Source: Spiribacter roseus (GTDB lineage Bacteria > Pseudomonadota > Gammaproteobacteria > Nitrococcales > Nitrococcaceae). Taken from it: a DNA stretch of 64,000 bases. The stretch is from contig NZ_CP016382.1 in NCBI RefSeq assembly GCF_002813635.1, positions 1,866,414 through 1,930,413 on the forward strand, given 5' to 3'. Below, in pieces: positions 19,532 through 28,294 of the stretch. Under the pieces are notes generated by a model that saw only the letters and a program-made list of their open reading frames with translations, ran no database searches and was not told where the DNA came from. Each line of letters opens with the position of its first letter. Position 1 is the first letter of the stretch. The position numbers and the translations under genes are program-made.

Positions 19532-20626
19532 TACCGTCCAAACCCGGCTGAACCGCTGCCAGAACGGTTGTGTCTGTTTCGTCTCTCAGCGATTGGCGAT
19601 TGCTGCAATATCGTTCCTGTTGTCCGCACGCTCCAGACCCAGCTGCCGGATACGCAGCTCACCTGGGTGATGGGCAAAGTGGAAGCCAGTCTACTGGGTG
19701 ATCTGGATGGCGTGGAAGTCATTGCGCACGACAAAAACAACGGGACAGGCACATTGCGGCGCCAGCTTGGCGCCCGCAGATTCGATGCCTTGTTGCTGAT
19801 GCAGGTCGCGTTGCGGGCGGGCCGGGCTTCGAGAGCTGTCCGTGCGCCGCTACGCGTGGGGTTTGATCGCGCTCGGGCGCGGGACGGTCATGGCCTTTTC
19901 ATCAATCGTCGGATTCCCGCATCACCGCCCGGTCATGTCACTGAGGGGTTTTTCGGTTTCTGTGAAGCACTCGGGGTCCGAGATCGGACGCTGAAATGGG
20001 ACATTCCGATCCCGCAGGGGGCGAAGGACGAGGTTAATCGGTTGGTCGCAGGGACGCCGCTGCTGGTGATCAGCCCCTGTAGCAGTGAGCGCTTTCGCAA
20101 CTTCCGCAACTGGCCGGCCGAGCATTACGCCGAGGTTGCTCGGCATGCCGCCCTACACCATGGCCTGCAGGTCGTTCTCACCGGCGGGCACAGCGAGCTC
20201 GAGCACGCCTATGCAGAGCGTATCGAGCGGGCGCTGGCGGGCAGCAACAACGTGCCTGTCCCAAACCTCGTGAACCTGGTCGGTCGCACCAACCTGAAAA
20301 CCCTGTTCGCCCTCATCCAGCGCGCAACGGTGGTGATTGCTCCCGACTCGGGGCCGGTGCATATGGCGGTGGCGGCGGGGACGCCGGCTATCGGGCTCTA
20401 CGCGACGTCCAACCCGGATCGCACCGGACCAGTGCTGGGCCGAAAGTGGGTGGTCAACGCCTATCCGGCCGCTGTTCAGCGCTTTCTCAAGCGATCGGTT
20501 GAAACAGTCCGCTGGGGCCGGCGTGTGCGCGATCCCGATGCCATGTCGCTGATCACCCCGGCGATGGTGGTCGAGCGTCTGGATCAATTAATGGCGACGC
20601 CCGCCGATGAGCGGTTGCGCGAATGA
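19523..20626 (+). CDS. GT9 heptosyltransferase-family glycosyltransferase
   Basis: A GT9 transferase of about 367 residues. LCLFRLSAIGDCCNIVPVVRTLQ at the N-terminus, SPCSSERFRNFRNWP and APDSGPVHMAVAAGTPAIGLY are the family signatures. I start it at the ATG giving MPHYRPNPAEPLPERL. An internal TTG just before CLFRLSAIGD is an alternative that would avoid overlap with kdkA. Two repeat copies lie inside: 19742-19752 (NGTGTL) and 20252-20262 (NVPVPN), both in loops. It resembles heptosyltransferase I or III rather than WaaF. The ATGA overlap with waaA implies co-translation. Confidence 0.9.
   Translation: MPHYRPNPAEPLPERLCLFRLSAIGDCCNIVPVVRTLQTQLPDTQLTWVMGKVEASLLGDLDGVEVIAHDKNNGTGTLRRQLGARRFDALLLMQVALRAGRASRAVRAPLRVGFDRARARDGHGLFINRRIPASPPGHVTEGFFGFCEALGVRDRTLKWDIPIPQGAKDEVNRLVAGTPLLVISPCSSERFRNFRNWPAEHYAEVARHAALHHGLQVVLTGGHSELEHAYAERIERALAGSNNVPVPNLVNLVGRTNLKTLFALIQRATVVIAPDSGPVHMAVAAGTPAIGLYATSNPDRTGPVLGRKWVVNAYPAAVQRFLKRSVETVRWGRRVRDPDAMSLITPAMVVERLDQLMATPADERLRE
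19742..19752 (-). repeat. Dispersed 11-mer
   Basis: Exact copy in the GT9 gene 19523-20626, read GTGT. Confidence 0.9.
20252..20262 (+). repeat. Dispersed 11-mer
   Basis: Second exact copy in the same GT9 gene, read VPVP. Confidence 0.9.
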
Positions 20627-21978
20627 ACCTAGCTGCCTATCGCCTGATATCCCGAGCGCTTTCGCCGGCTTATCGCGTCTATCTGTGGCGTCTGGGGCGG
20701 AAAAATATCGCTTTTAAAAACGGTCGGGAGCAGCGCTGGGGCCGCTTTGGCAGTCACCCGCCAAAGGCCGGAGTCATCTGGGTGCATGCCGCTTCGGTGG
20801 GGGAAGTGCGGGCGGCGCACAGCCTGATTGATCGGTTGGTGTTCGACGGGCGCTCTCTCTATATCACCACCAATACGCCAACGGGGTTGGAAACCCTGGC
20901 GCGGCGCTATCGGGGGACCGTCGAGTACGGGTATGCCCCGGTGGATGTCCCCGGGGCTGTCGAGCGATTTGTGGACGCGCTTTCACCGGCGGCTGCCGTG
21001 TTTATCGAACTTGAGATCTGGCCGAATCGTCTCGATACACTTGCCCGGCGGAGCGTCTCCGTGGCGCTGATCAATGCCCGCCTGAGCGCCGCAAGTCTCA
21101 AGCGATATCAGCGACTGGGTGCCCTGATCAAGCAGTCGCTCCGGGGGCTCACCTGCCTGTGCGCACAGACCGAGGAGGACGCCCAGCGGTTCAGTGAATT
21201 ACTAGGGAGTGATGGGCCGGATAACGTGCGGCCGGATAACGTGCCTGTCCCAAAGCGGCATATCCACATCACCGGCAATCTCAAGTTCGATCAGCCAGTC
21301 GATGCCCGTCAGGCGGAGGCCGGCATTCGGCTCAGGGCCTTTATAGGTGAGGAGCGCCCGGTCTGGGTGGCCGCCAGTATCCGGCAGGGAGAGTCCGAGC
21401 TAATCCGACAAGCCCATCAGATGGTGCTTGAAGCCTTTCCTGATGCGCTTTTGATCGCCGTGCCCCGCCATCCCGAGCGCTTCCAGTGGCCGGCTGATGG
21501 TGCAGACGGGTCCGGAGAAGTTTGGGACAGGCACGTTCTCAACGCATCAGATCTCAACGATTCCATCGCTCTGGACCGCTCCACGAGGGTCTTGCTCGGC
21601 GACACCATGGGTGAGATGACCCGATATCTATCCGCGGGGGATCTGGCATTTGTTGGGGGAAGTCTGGTGCCCGTCGGGGGACACAACCCGCTTGAACCCG
21701 CCGCGCTCGGTAAGCCGATCCTGATGGGGCCTTTCGTGACCAACTGCCAGCAGATCGATGCGCTGCTAGGCCGTTGCGCGGGGCGGATCAGAGTCGAGAC
21801 CGCCGCCGACCTGGCCCAGTCGGTGACGATGCTGCTTCGGGACAGGCACTTTCTCGAGCAAACCGGCCGCAATGCCCAGACGCTCATCGAAGCCCACCGC
21901 GGGGCCAGTGAGCGGACGTTGGATATCCTCGAGCGGTGCGTTCTGCCGCCGCTCAGGACTCCCCGAGCAGATCATTGA
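20623..21978 (+). CDS. waaA: Kdo transferase (lipid IVA 3-deoxy-D-manno-octulosonic acid transferase)
   Basis: WaaA transfers Kdo to lipid IVA at the inner membrane. At 451 residues it is longer than the common form of about 425. WVHAASVGEVRAA, TNTPTG, FIELEIWPN, GNLKFD and GGHNPLEPAALGKP are diagnostic. The surplus maps to repeat copies: 21241-21251 (NVPVPK, preceded by a 15-bp tandem duplication at 21215-21244), 21524-21534 (WDRHV) and 21839-21849 (RDRHF). The last of these fits the normal alignment better. Its 3' end overlaps the convergent tolC-like gene by 26 bp. Confidence 0.96.
   Translation: MNLAAYRLISRALSPAYRVYLWRLGRKNIAFKNGREQRWGRFGSHPPKAGVIWVHAASVGEVRAAHSLIDRLVFDGRSLYITTNTPTGLETLARRYRGTVEYGYAPVDVPGAVERFVDALSPAAAVFIELEIWPNRLDTLARRSVSVALINARLSAASLKRYQRLGALIKQSLRGLTCLCAQTEEDAQRFSELLGSDGPDNVRPDNVPVPKRHIHITGNLKFDQPVDARQAEAGIRLRAFIGEERPVWVAASIRQGESELIRQAHQMVLEAFPDALLIAVPRHPERFQWPADGADGSGEVWDRHVLNASDLNDSIALDRSTRVLLGDTMGEMTRYLSAGDLAFVGGSLVPVGGHNPLEPAALGKPILMGPFVTNCQQIDALLGRCAGRIRVETAADLAQSVTMLLRDRHFLEQTGRNAQTLIEAHRGASERTLDILERCVLPPLRTPRADH
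21215..21251 (+). repeat. 15-bp tandem duplication ending in a dispersed 11-mer
   Basis: GGCCGGATAACGTGC is repeated head to tail (21215-21229, 21230-21244); the second copy runs into the 11-mer at 21241-21251. In frame within waaA (PDNVRPDNVPVP). Confidence 0.92.
21524..21534 (-). repeat. Dispersed 11-mer
   Basis: Exact copy in waaA, read WDRH. Confidence 0.9.
21839..21849 (-). repeat. Dispersed 11-mer
   Basis: Third exact copy in waaA, read RDRH near the C-terminus. Confidence 0.9.
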
Positions 21979-23272
21979 CCCGCTCGAGATCAGCTTCGGT
22001 CAACGTCCCGGCGGCCTGCCGTAAACGCAGGGTGTTCACCAGATACGCGTTGCGCGCCTGCTCGTAATCGCGCTCGGCGTTGAACAGCTCGCGCTGCGCG
22101 TTGAGTACATCGACAATGGTCCGAGTACCAACCTCAAAACCCGCTTCCGTGGCCTCCAGCGCAGACCGAGTCGAAACACGGGCCTGATCAAGTGCCCGCA
22201 CCCGCTCCAGCGCTGTTTGAACGCCCCGGTATGCATCAGCCGCGTTGCGGCCGACTGTCCGGCGCGTTTCCTCCAGCGCCTCGCGCGCTTCGGTATACCG
22301 GAACTGCGCTTCACGGACATTGGAGGATACTTCGCCGCCCTGATAGAGCGGGAAGTTGAGCTCAACACCCGCACTCAGCTGGTTGGTTTCACGCTCGATA
22401 CCATCGTTGTTGTAGTTGCGCGAGCGGTTGTATCCGGCCACCAGATCGGCGGTCGGCAGGCGCCCGCCGCGCTGGACATCAACCCCTTCCATGGCGGCCT
22501 CTGCGGCAAACCGGGCAGCCGCCAGCTGGCGGTTTTCCTCTTCGGCCTGCTCACGCCAAGTGGCCGGATCCTCGGGTTCGGGAGCGGTAAGCGAGACTTC
22601 AGCCCGCACGGCATCGAGCTGTTCCGGGGCGCGGTCGGTGAGTTCGCGCAGCTCCTCTCGCCGGCTCTCGAGATCGTCTTCGGCCTGCAGCCGCTCCGCC
22701 TGGGCCAGATCGGCTCTCGCTCGGGCTTCTTCGACATCAGTGCGGGCGATCACTCCCACCTCGAAGCGCTGCTCGGCCTGATCGAGCTGACGTCGGATCG
22801 CGTCGAGGTTCGCTTCCGCCGCGTCCAGCGCCTCGCGGGCGTCGAGCACTGCGAAGTAGCGCTCAGCCACGCGCAGGATAAGTTCCTGCCGGGCAAAATC
22901 GAACTCGGCCCGCGCCTGACTGACCTGAGCGTCCGCTCGATCGACAGCCTGGCTCTGTGAGTAGCGATACAGCGGCTGGGTCAGCGATACCCCGTAGGTA
23001 AGCTGTTGGAACTGATCGTCGGTCTTCCGATTATCGATCGCATCGTAGGTCGAGCTCAGCGCGACGTCCGGTTTCAGTCCGGCCTGTGCCTGTGGCAGCA
23101 GCTCCTCTCTGGCGTTGCGATCTGCGATTGCCTGCTGAAACTGCGGGTCGCTGGTGCGCGCCTGCTCGTAGATGCTCGTCAGGCTCTCGGCGTTCGCCAG
23201 GTTCGGGACAGCCACAAAAATGGCCGCCGCAAAAAGGACCGTCCGCGCCGGCGTCTGTCTGGGGTCACGCAT
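21953..23272 (-). CDS. tolC: TolC-family outer membrane channel protein
   Basis: A trimeric outer-membrane export duct subunit for type I secretion or RND efflux. About 439 residues. The likely start (MRDPRQTPAR) gives a signal peptide ending at LANAES. SLTSIYEQARTSDPQ, the long alpha-helical TolC repeats, GGEVSSNVREAQ and VLNAQRELFNAERDYEQARN are characteristic. A one-mismatch copy of the dispersed motif (GGGACAGCCAC) lies in the signal-peptide coding region. It is followed upstream on the same strand by a rhodanese and a PIMT-like gene, an order seen around tolC in other proteobacteria. Confidence 0.93.
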   Translation of the reverse strand: MRDPRQTPARTVLFAAAIFVAVPNLANAESLTSIYEQARTSDPQFQQAIADRNAREELLPQAQAGLKPDVALSSTYDAIDNRKTDDQFQQLTYGVSLTQPLYRYSQSQAVDRADAQVSQARAEFDFARQELILRVAERYFAVLDAREALDAAEANLDAIRRQLDQAEQRFEVGVIARTDVEEARARADLAQAERLQAEDDLESRREELRELTDRAPEQLDAVRAEVSLTAPEPEDPATWREQAEEENRQLAAARFAAEAAMEGVDVQRGGRLPTADLVAGYNRSRNYNNDGIERETNQLSAGVELNFPLYQGGEVSSNVREAQFRYTEAREALEETRRTVGRNAADAYRGVQTALERVRALDQARVSTRSALEATEAGFEVGTRTIVDVLNAQRELFNAERDYEQARNAYLVNTLRLRQAAGTLTEADLERVNDLLGES

Positions 23273-23291
23273 TGCGTAATAACCTGCTTGA

Positions 23292-23615
23292 TCAGTATTT
23301 CGGTAAATCGGGGTCAACGGAATGGCACCAGGCGTCGATCCCGCCGCTTAGGTTGAAGACTCGTGAGTGCACATTTTGTTCAAGCCACTGGGCCACTTGA
23401 GCGCTTCTGACGCCATGGTGGCAAATCACGACGATGTCCTGGTCCGCCGGGACTCGCTCAGCAAGGCTTGGGTCAATGCCGCTCATGGGCTCGAACATAC
23501 TGCCCTCGAGGTGGTTGATCCGCGTTTCCCAATCCTCGCGGACATCGAGCAGCACGAAACGTGCCTGTTTCGTTGTCAGTTGCTCGTGCAATTCCCTAGG
23601 TGTAATCGTCAGCAA
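23292..23615 (-). CDS. Rhodanese-domain sulfurtransferase
   Basis: A single-domain rhodanese of 107 residues with no signal peptide. LLDVREDWE is the N-terminal domain motif, VICHHGVRSAQVA contains the persulfide-forming Cys loop, and NLSGGIDAW is the C-terminal signature. It likely shuttles sulfane sulfur in the cytoplasm. It lies between the PIMT-like gene and tolC on the same strand with short gaps, suggesting one operon. Confidence 0.93.
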   Translation of the reverse strand: MLTITPRELHEQLTTKQARFVLLDVREDWETRINHLEGSMFEPMSGIDPSLAERVPADQDIVVICHHGVRSAQVAQWLEQNVHSRVFNLSGGIDAWCHSVDPDLPKY

Positions 23616-23639
23616 AGCATTGATCCGTTGCGGTCCCGG

Positions 23640-24302
23640 TCAGACCGCGAAACTGCGTGTGACGGGGGCTCCGACCAGCGCCGGCGCACTTGTGTCAAAC
23701 AGACTCTCACGTGCCCATTGGTCCTCGCCGACGCGCGTGATCAGAACGGCTTCCATGATGGGGGGCTGTCCCACAATCAGACACAATCGCCCGCCCTGGG
23801 TCAGGCTGCGATGGAATCCCTGATGGAGTTCCGGCAGTGAGCCGGTAACCGCAATGACATCGTAGCGACGGCCGTCATCCCATCCCAGCGCTGCATCCCC
23901 GGTCTCAAGGCGGTTGTTTTCGATCGCCTGCTTTTTCAGGTTGGAAGCGGCAAGCTCGGTGAATTCCGGGTAGAGATCCACACTCGTGACATCCGCCGCC
24001 ATCTCCCCGAGGCAGGCAGTCAAATACCCGGTTCCAGTACCGATCTCCAGAGCCCGCTCGTTCGGCTGCGGATCAAGCGCCTGCAGCAAGCGGCCGACCA
24101 CCTTGGGCTCGAGCATCACCTGGTCATGATCGATCGGCACCTGCATGTCGGCATATGCGAGGTTGGCGAACGCACTCGGCGTGAAGCGGTCGCGCGGCAT
24201 CCTGTGCATCACTTCGAGCACACGCTCGTTGAGGATTTCCCACGTGCGCAGCTGCTGCTCCACCATGTTGTCTCGCGCCGTTGCGAGGTTGACGTCGGTC
24301 AT
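23640..24302 (-). CDS. Protein-L-isoaspartate O-methyltransferase family protein
   Basis: A 220-residue SAM-dependent methyltransferase of the PIMT family. The SAM-binding motif LEIGTGTGYLTACL is at about residues 85-98, and the preceding MVEQQLRTWEI and the DRFTP segment are typical. It belongs to the divergent branch encoded next to tolC, in which repair of isoaspartyl residues has not been firmly shown. First gene of the PIMT-rhodanese-tolC run. Confidence 0.9.
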   Translation of the reverse strand: MTDVNLATARDNMVEQQLRTWEILNERVLEVMHRMPRDRFTPSAFANLAYADMQVPIDHDQVMLEPKVVGRLLQALDPQPNERALEIGTGTGYLTACLGEMAADVTSVDLYPEFTELAASNLKKQAIENNRLETGDAALGWDDGRRYDVIAVTGSLPELHQGFHRSLTQGGRLCLIVGQPPIMEAVLITRVGEDQWARESLFDTSAPALVGAPVTRSFAV

Positions 24303-24801
24303 CGAGTTAAACCTATTGAGTGTCGACAGGGGCTGGGGTGTCAGGGACGCGTGGCGACGGGCGGTAATGACTATTCCTCCAACGTGTCTGTCCCGAACCA
24401 GATTCTACTGAAACCCTAAGCACTTTGCTTGAATGCGACAAGTTCGGCCTGACCCCCCTCATATGGGGGATACCAATGCCTCCCTTCCGCGTGGATACTC
24501 AGAGTCGACCAGCCGCTGGGCCGATGGACTTGGCAGCAGGGACGCTGATTTATCCCCGGACTGGCGGCTGGTCACCTTCCTCCTTCTCCCCATTCGCTTG
24601 ACCTGCCGCTCGTCGGACGGCTGCTGCCGTTCGGTCGCTCAGGCGCGGATTGGGCTGGTGATCGATCCATTTGTTGGCGACACTGCAGTCGTGGGCAGTC
24701 GCTGGTGACGGGGTCGAGGAAAGGACGCCAAGCACCACGGCCGGCGGCTGTTTCCACCTTTTCCATAACGCTTGCATAGACCGTCGAGGAGCAGACCAGG
24801 G
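24303..24801. other. 500-bp intergenic region upstream of the REP-associated transposase
   Basis: No convincing gene is seen here. It contains a one-mismatch copy of the dispersed 11-mer (GTGTCTGTCCC, near 24384-24394) and an inverted repeat CCCCC-TCATAT-GGGGG near 24454. Near 24538 there is a CAGGGACGCTGATTTATCC segment, which resembles end sequences I recall next to other Y1-type transposase genes. The stretch should also hold the divergent promoters of the methyltransferase and the transposase. Confidence 0.6.
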
Positions 24802-25815
24802 ATGGGGCAACCACGACGCAATCAGATTTCGCTTGAGGCAACGCCTTACTATCACCTCGTTTCCCGGTGCGTGCGCCGGCAGTTCCTCTGCGGGAAAGAT
24901 TCCCTCAGCGGCCAGGACTATTCGCATCGGCGCGAGTGGATCAAGGCAAGGCTTGCCCATCTGGTTGACGTGTTCGCAATTGATCTTTGCGCCTATGCGG
25001 TGCTGTCCAACCACTATCACCTCGTGGTGCGCGTCAATGAGAGTGACGCCCGAGCCCTCAAATCCCGGGAGGTCGTTCAGCGCTGGTTACGGATCTTCAG
25101 AGGACCGGCGTGGATGCACGAGTTTGTCAGCGCGGGTGAGTCCGCGACGCCTCATCCAGCGATGCGCCTGATGATCGAGGGATATCGCTCACGCCTGATG
25201 AGTATTTCGTGGTTCATGCGCTGCCTGAACGAGCCCATCGCTCGTCGCGCTAATCATGAGGATGGTGTTACAGGCCACTTCTGGCAGGGCCGCTATCGGT
25301 CTCAGGCGCTGGCGGATGAAGGGGCGCTTCTTGCCGCCATGACCTATGTCGACCTCAACCCGCTGCGTGCGGGGATGGTGGATCGCCCGGAAGCAGGGCG
25401 TGACTGTTCGGCCGTCCAACGATTCAAGCAGGCCGCCACGGGGACCGATAAGGCCTCCGGGCCAGTCATCATGCCTTTCTCCGGTACCGATCTCGGAATG
25501 GCTGCTGGTGACCTTCCCGGAGAAAAATTTGAGTATCTGGAGTTACTCGACTGGACCGGACGTCATATGACCAAACCAGGTGTCCCAGTGATTGCCGCGG
25601 AGATGCCGCCGATAGCGGAACGGCTTGGTCTCGCGGCTCGAGGTCTGGTGGAGTTCGTAACAGGTCAGACGCGCTACCGTCAGGCAGTGCTGGGGGATGC
25701 CGTCAGGCTACCAGGCCTGGCGCGGCAGCTCGGGCGCCGCTACGTCAGGGGGTATCGCAGCGCCGCCGGTCTTTTCCTTGAGACGAGCGATAACCTCAAT
25801 GCGAGCCCAGGCTAG
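24802..25815 (+). CDS. REP-associated (Y1/HUH) transposase
   Basis: A 337-residue protein of the IS200-like TnpA_REP (RAYT) group. These are single-strand-acting HUH nucleases, usually single-copy and linked to short dispersed repeats rather than to their own IS. TPYYHLVSRCVRR, the HUH motif in LSNHYHLVVRV (about residue 70), TGHFWQGRYRSQAL and YVDLNPLRAGM are visible. The Tyr of YVDLNP is the likely nucleophile. The start is MGQPRRNQ, since the upstream in-frame Met gives a non-conserved extension. Its C-terminal tail overlaps the convergent cbpA-like gene by 20 bp. It sits near the middle of the stretch rich in the GTGCCTGTCCC repeat. Confidence 0.9.
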   Translation: MGQPRRNQISLEATPYYHLVSRCVRRQFLCGKDSLSGQDYSHRREWIKARLAHLVDVFAIDLCAYAVLSNHYHLVVRVNESDARALKSREVVQRWLRIFRGPAWMHEFVSAGESATPHPAMRLMIEGYRSRLMSISWFMRCLNEPIARRANHEDGVTGHFWQGRYRSQALADEGALLAAMTYVDLNPLRAGMVDRPEAGRDCSAVQRFKQAATGTDKASGPVIMPFSGTDLGMAAGDLPGEKFEYLELLDWTGRHMTKPGVPVIAAEMPPIAERLGLAARGLVEFVTGQTRYRQAVLGDAVRLPGLARQLGRRYVRGYRSAAGLFLETSDNLNASPG

Positions 25816-26779
25816 CGCGCGGGTCGAAATCAAAGGCCTCCCTGAACGACTCAAAAGCCGCCTTCGCATCCTCCGTTTTGGCCGGCGGGTTGACGATCAT
25901 GAGGCTGACATACTGATCACCGGGGGTTTTTCCGGGCATGCCCCGTCCCTTCAGCCGTAGCCGCTTCTGGCTCTGGCTTTCAGCAGGGATAGTCAGCTCA
26001 ACTTTTCCGCCGAGCGTCGGTACCGCGACTGTGGCGCCCAACGCCGCCTCCCACGGTGCGACAGGAAGCACCAGATGGACATCTTTGCCATCGAGCTGGA
26101 AGTGTCGATGGGGCTTGATCAGGATCCTGATCAGAAGGTCCCCGTTCTCCCCGCCAAAAGGTGATGCTTCGCCCTGACCCTTCAGGCGTATCCTCTGCCC
26201 GTCAGTGACGCCGGCCGGGATTTTGACTTTGAGTTCGCGGCGCTGGGATTGTGCCTGTCCCGCTGCTGTGAAGCTGACCGTCCTGGTGGCCCCGCTATAG
26301 GCATCTTCAAGGTCGACTTCGAGCTCGGCGCTGACATCCCGTCCTTGCGTGCTCGCGCCTTGGTGCCTGTCCCAATCCGGCCCCCTCTGCTGACCGCGGA
26401 ACTCGCCGAAGGGGTCATTGAAACCGCCCGCTGCGCCGCGGCCAAAGATACTTTCGAAAAAGTCGCTGAAGTCACCAAAGTCACCGCCGCTGCTAAATCC
26501 TGAGGTTGTCCTGGATCCAGTGCGCTGGCTGCCCGGCGGTGGTGAGTAGTCCTGGCCTGCCTGCCAGTTCTCGCCGAGCTGGTCATAGAGCTTGCGCTTT
26601 TCCGGATCCTTCAGGGCTTCGTATGCCTCGGATATGCGCTTGAACTGGGCTTCCGCGTCTGGCTCTTCGCTTACGTCCGGGTGGTATCGGCGCGCAAGCC
26701 GGCGGTATGCCTTCTTGATCTCGTCGGCCGACGCATCCCGGTTGACGCCGAGGGTTTTGTAGTAGTCCTGATACTCCAT
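25796..26779 (-). CDS. cbpA: CbpA-like DnaJ-class co-chaperone
   Basis: A J-domain co-chaperone of DnaK. From the ATG giving MEYQDYYKTLGV it has about 327 residues. The J domain carries YHPD (HPD motif). A Gly/Phe-rich linker follows, then the two beta-barrel substrate domains with LKVKIPAGVTDGQRIRLKGQG and RLKGRGMPGKTPGD. There is no zinc-finger domain, which separates it from DnaJ. Two repeat copies lie inside (26363-26373, WDRHQ in the linker; 26251-26261, GQAQ before LKVKIPAG) and a third lies in the leader, ending about nine bases upstream of the start codon (26788-26798). Confidence 0.93.
   Translation of the reverse strand: MEYQDYYKTLGVNRDASADEIKKAYRRLARRYHPDVSEEPDAEAQFKRISEAYEALKDPEKRKLYDQLGENWQAGQDYSPPPGSQRTGSRTTSGFSSGGDFGDFSDFFESIFGRGAAGGFNDPFGEFRGQQRGPDWDRHQGASTQGRDVSAELEVDLEDAYSGATRTVSFTAAGQAQSQRRELKVKIPAGVTDGQRIRLKGQGEASPFGGENGDLLIRILIKPHRHFQLDGKDVHLVLPVAPWEAALGATVAVPTLGGKVELTIPAESQSQKRLRLKGRGMPGKTPGDQYVSLMIVNPPAKTEDAKAAFESFREAFDFDPRASLGSH
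26251..26261 (+). repeat. Dispersed 11-mer
   Basis: Exact copy in the cbpA-like gene, read GQAQ. Confidence 0.9.
26363..26373 (+). repeat. Dispersed 11-mer
   Basis: Exact copy in the linker of the cbpA-like gene, read WDRH. Confidence 0.9.
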
Positions 26780-26787
26780 GCCTTTTT

Positions 26788-26798
26788 GTGCCTGTCCC
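26788..26798 (+). repeat. Dispersed 11-mer
   Basis: Exact copy in the leader of the cbpA-like gene, just upstream of its ATG. Confidence 0.9.
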
Positions 26799-26952
26799 AA
26801 ACCTGGTATGCCCGTAGATCTTGTGTTTTCCCGGAGCAAATTCAAGGAGTAAGGCGTCCGCAGCATTGCAGCGTGACATCGATGCTGGTATAAAACACGG
26901 CTCAGTGAGCGCAGTTGCGCATCAGCTCGGTAACGGATTTCGGGAGGGCCAA

Positions 26953-27189
26953 ATGGCCAAAGTCTGTCAGGTCACCGGCAAGCGCCCGATGACCGGAAAC
27001 AACGTCTCACACGCCAACAACAAGACGCGCCGGCGCTTCCTGCCCAACCTGCGCTATCATCGGTTCTGGCTCGAGAGCGAGAGCCGTTGGGTAAGGTTGA
27101 GGATCTCCAGTAAGGGGATGCGGCTCATCGATAAACTCGGCATCGAGCAGGTTGTATCGGATCTGCGCAGCCGCGGCGAAAAGGTCTGA
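26953..27189 (+). CDS. rpmB: 50S ribosomal protein L28
   Basis: A 78-residue ribosomal protein of the large subunit. [24 protein letters not shown] and the following [12 protein letters not shown] and [13 protein letters not shown] blocks are unmistakable. The start ATG follows GGGAGGGCCAA. It forms the usual pair with rpmG seven bases downstream. Confidence 0.98.
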   Translation: MAKVCQVTGKRPMTGNNVSHANNKTRRRFLPNLRYHRFWLESESRWVRLRISSKGMRLIDKLGIEQVVSDLRSRGEKV

Positions 27190-27196
27190 GGTAATC

Positions 27197-27352
27197 ATGC
27201 GCGACAAGATCAAACTTGTATCGACCGCCGGCACGGGGCATTTCTACACTACCGACAAGAACCGTCGGAACACGCCCCATAAGCTTGAGTTCCGCAAGTA
27301 CGACCCGGTGGTGCGCAAGCACGTGGTCTACAAGGAAGCCAAGATCAAATAA
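27197..27352 (+). CDS. rpmG: 50S ribosomal protein L33
   Basis: A 51-residue protein starting [19 protein letters not shown] and ending [11 protein letters not shown]. It is the cysteine-free (zinc-independent) form of L33. It is co-transcribed with rpmB and followed by an intrinsic terminator. Confidence 0.98.
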   Translation: MRDKIKLVSTAGTGHFYTTDKNRRNTPHKLEFRKYDPVVRKHVVYKEAKIK

Positions 27353-27378
27353 AAGTCTCGCAAGGCGCAGACTTCAAG

Positions 27379-27402
27379 GCCCGCTACAAGCGGGCTTTTT
27401 TA
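27379..27402 (+). terminator. Rho-independent terminator after rpmBG
   Basis: The stem GCCCGC / GCGGGC with a TACAA loop is followed directly by six T. It lies 27 bp past the rpmG stop and before mutM. Confidence 0.9.
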
Positions 27403-27433
27403 TGCCCGATTGACCCTGAGCGGGGGCGAGCTG

Positions 27434-28252
27434 ATGCCCGAACTACCTGAAGTCGAGACGACACGTCGGGGCCTTGAGCCACACTGTGTCGGGCGGGTCA
27501 TAGAACGAGCCGTTGTCCGCGAGTCGAGGCTGCGCTGGCCGGTTCCCGCCGAGTTGGCAACGGCGATCACCGGGGCTCGGGTCTGGCAGCTGGACCGTCG
27601 TGGCAAATACCTGATCATGCGGCTCGACTCAGGTAGCGCTGTGATGCTGCATCTGGGGATGTCCGGCTACATCAGAGTGGTCCCGCCGCACACCCCGCCC
27701 CTCAAGCATGACCATGTCGACTTTCTCGTGGGGAGTGACTGCTGTCTGCGGTTTCATGATCCGAGGCGCTTTGGAAGCATCCACCTGACCGAAGAGCCCG
27801 CCGAGTCACACTCACTGCTGCGCTCACTGGGGCCTGAGCCTTTTGATGCCCGGTTTGATGGCGCCTATCTTTATGCTCAGGCCGGTAACCGACGGCTGGC
27901 AGTCAAGGCATTCATCATGGACAGCCGCATCGTCGTCGGTGTCGGGAACATCTACGCGACCGAAGCCTTGTTTCGTGCGGGGATCCACCCGGCCCGTGCG
28001 GCAGGTCGGGTGTCCCGGAAGCGCTTCGAGGGCCTCGCTGCCACAATTCGGGAAGTGCTCGCCGAGGCGATCGAGGCAGGGGGCACGACCCTTCGCGACT
28101 TCAGCCGCAGCGACGGCCAGCCGGGCTATTTTCAGCAATCTCTGGACGCTTACGGACGAGGCGGACAGCCCTGCAGGCGCTGCGGACGGACGCTGCGCAC
28201 AAGCCGCCTTGGCCAGCGCGCCACTGTGTACTGCCCTGGCTGTCAACGCTGA
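27434..28252 (+). CDS. mutM: Formamidopyrimidine-DNA glycosylase
   Basis: A base-excision repair enzyme that removes 8-oxoguanine and FapyG and nicks the abasic site. It has 272 residues. It starts PELPEVETTRRGL, where Pro1 is the catalytic amine and Glu2 is next to it. KFGS-type lysine segments, a VVGVGNIYATEALF segment and the C-terminal zinc finger (CRRCGRTLR...CPGC) are all present. The start is the internal ATG placing Pro at position 2. Confidence 0.97.
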   Translation: MPELPEVETTRRGLEPHCVGRVIERAVVRESRLRWPVPAELATAITGARVWQLDRRGKYLIMRLDSGSAVMLHLGMSGYIRVVPPHTPPLKHDHVDFLVGSDCCLRFHDPRRFGSIHLTEEPAESHSLLRSLGPEPFDARFDGAYLYAQAGNRRLAVKAFIMDSRIVVGVGNIYATEALFRAGIHPARAAGRVSRKRFEGLAATIREVLAEAIEAGGTTLRDFSRSDGQPGYFQQSLDAYGRGGQPCRRCGRTLRTSRLGQRATVYCPGCQR

Positions 28253-28294
28253 AAGCGGTTGCCGACGAGGATTTTTGGCCTGCCATCTGCGCTG

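Noticed and set aside
24433..24708. 91-codon frame in the intergenic region before the transposase
   Set aside because: No motif, no ribosome site, Arg/Ser-rich chance composition.
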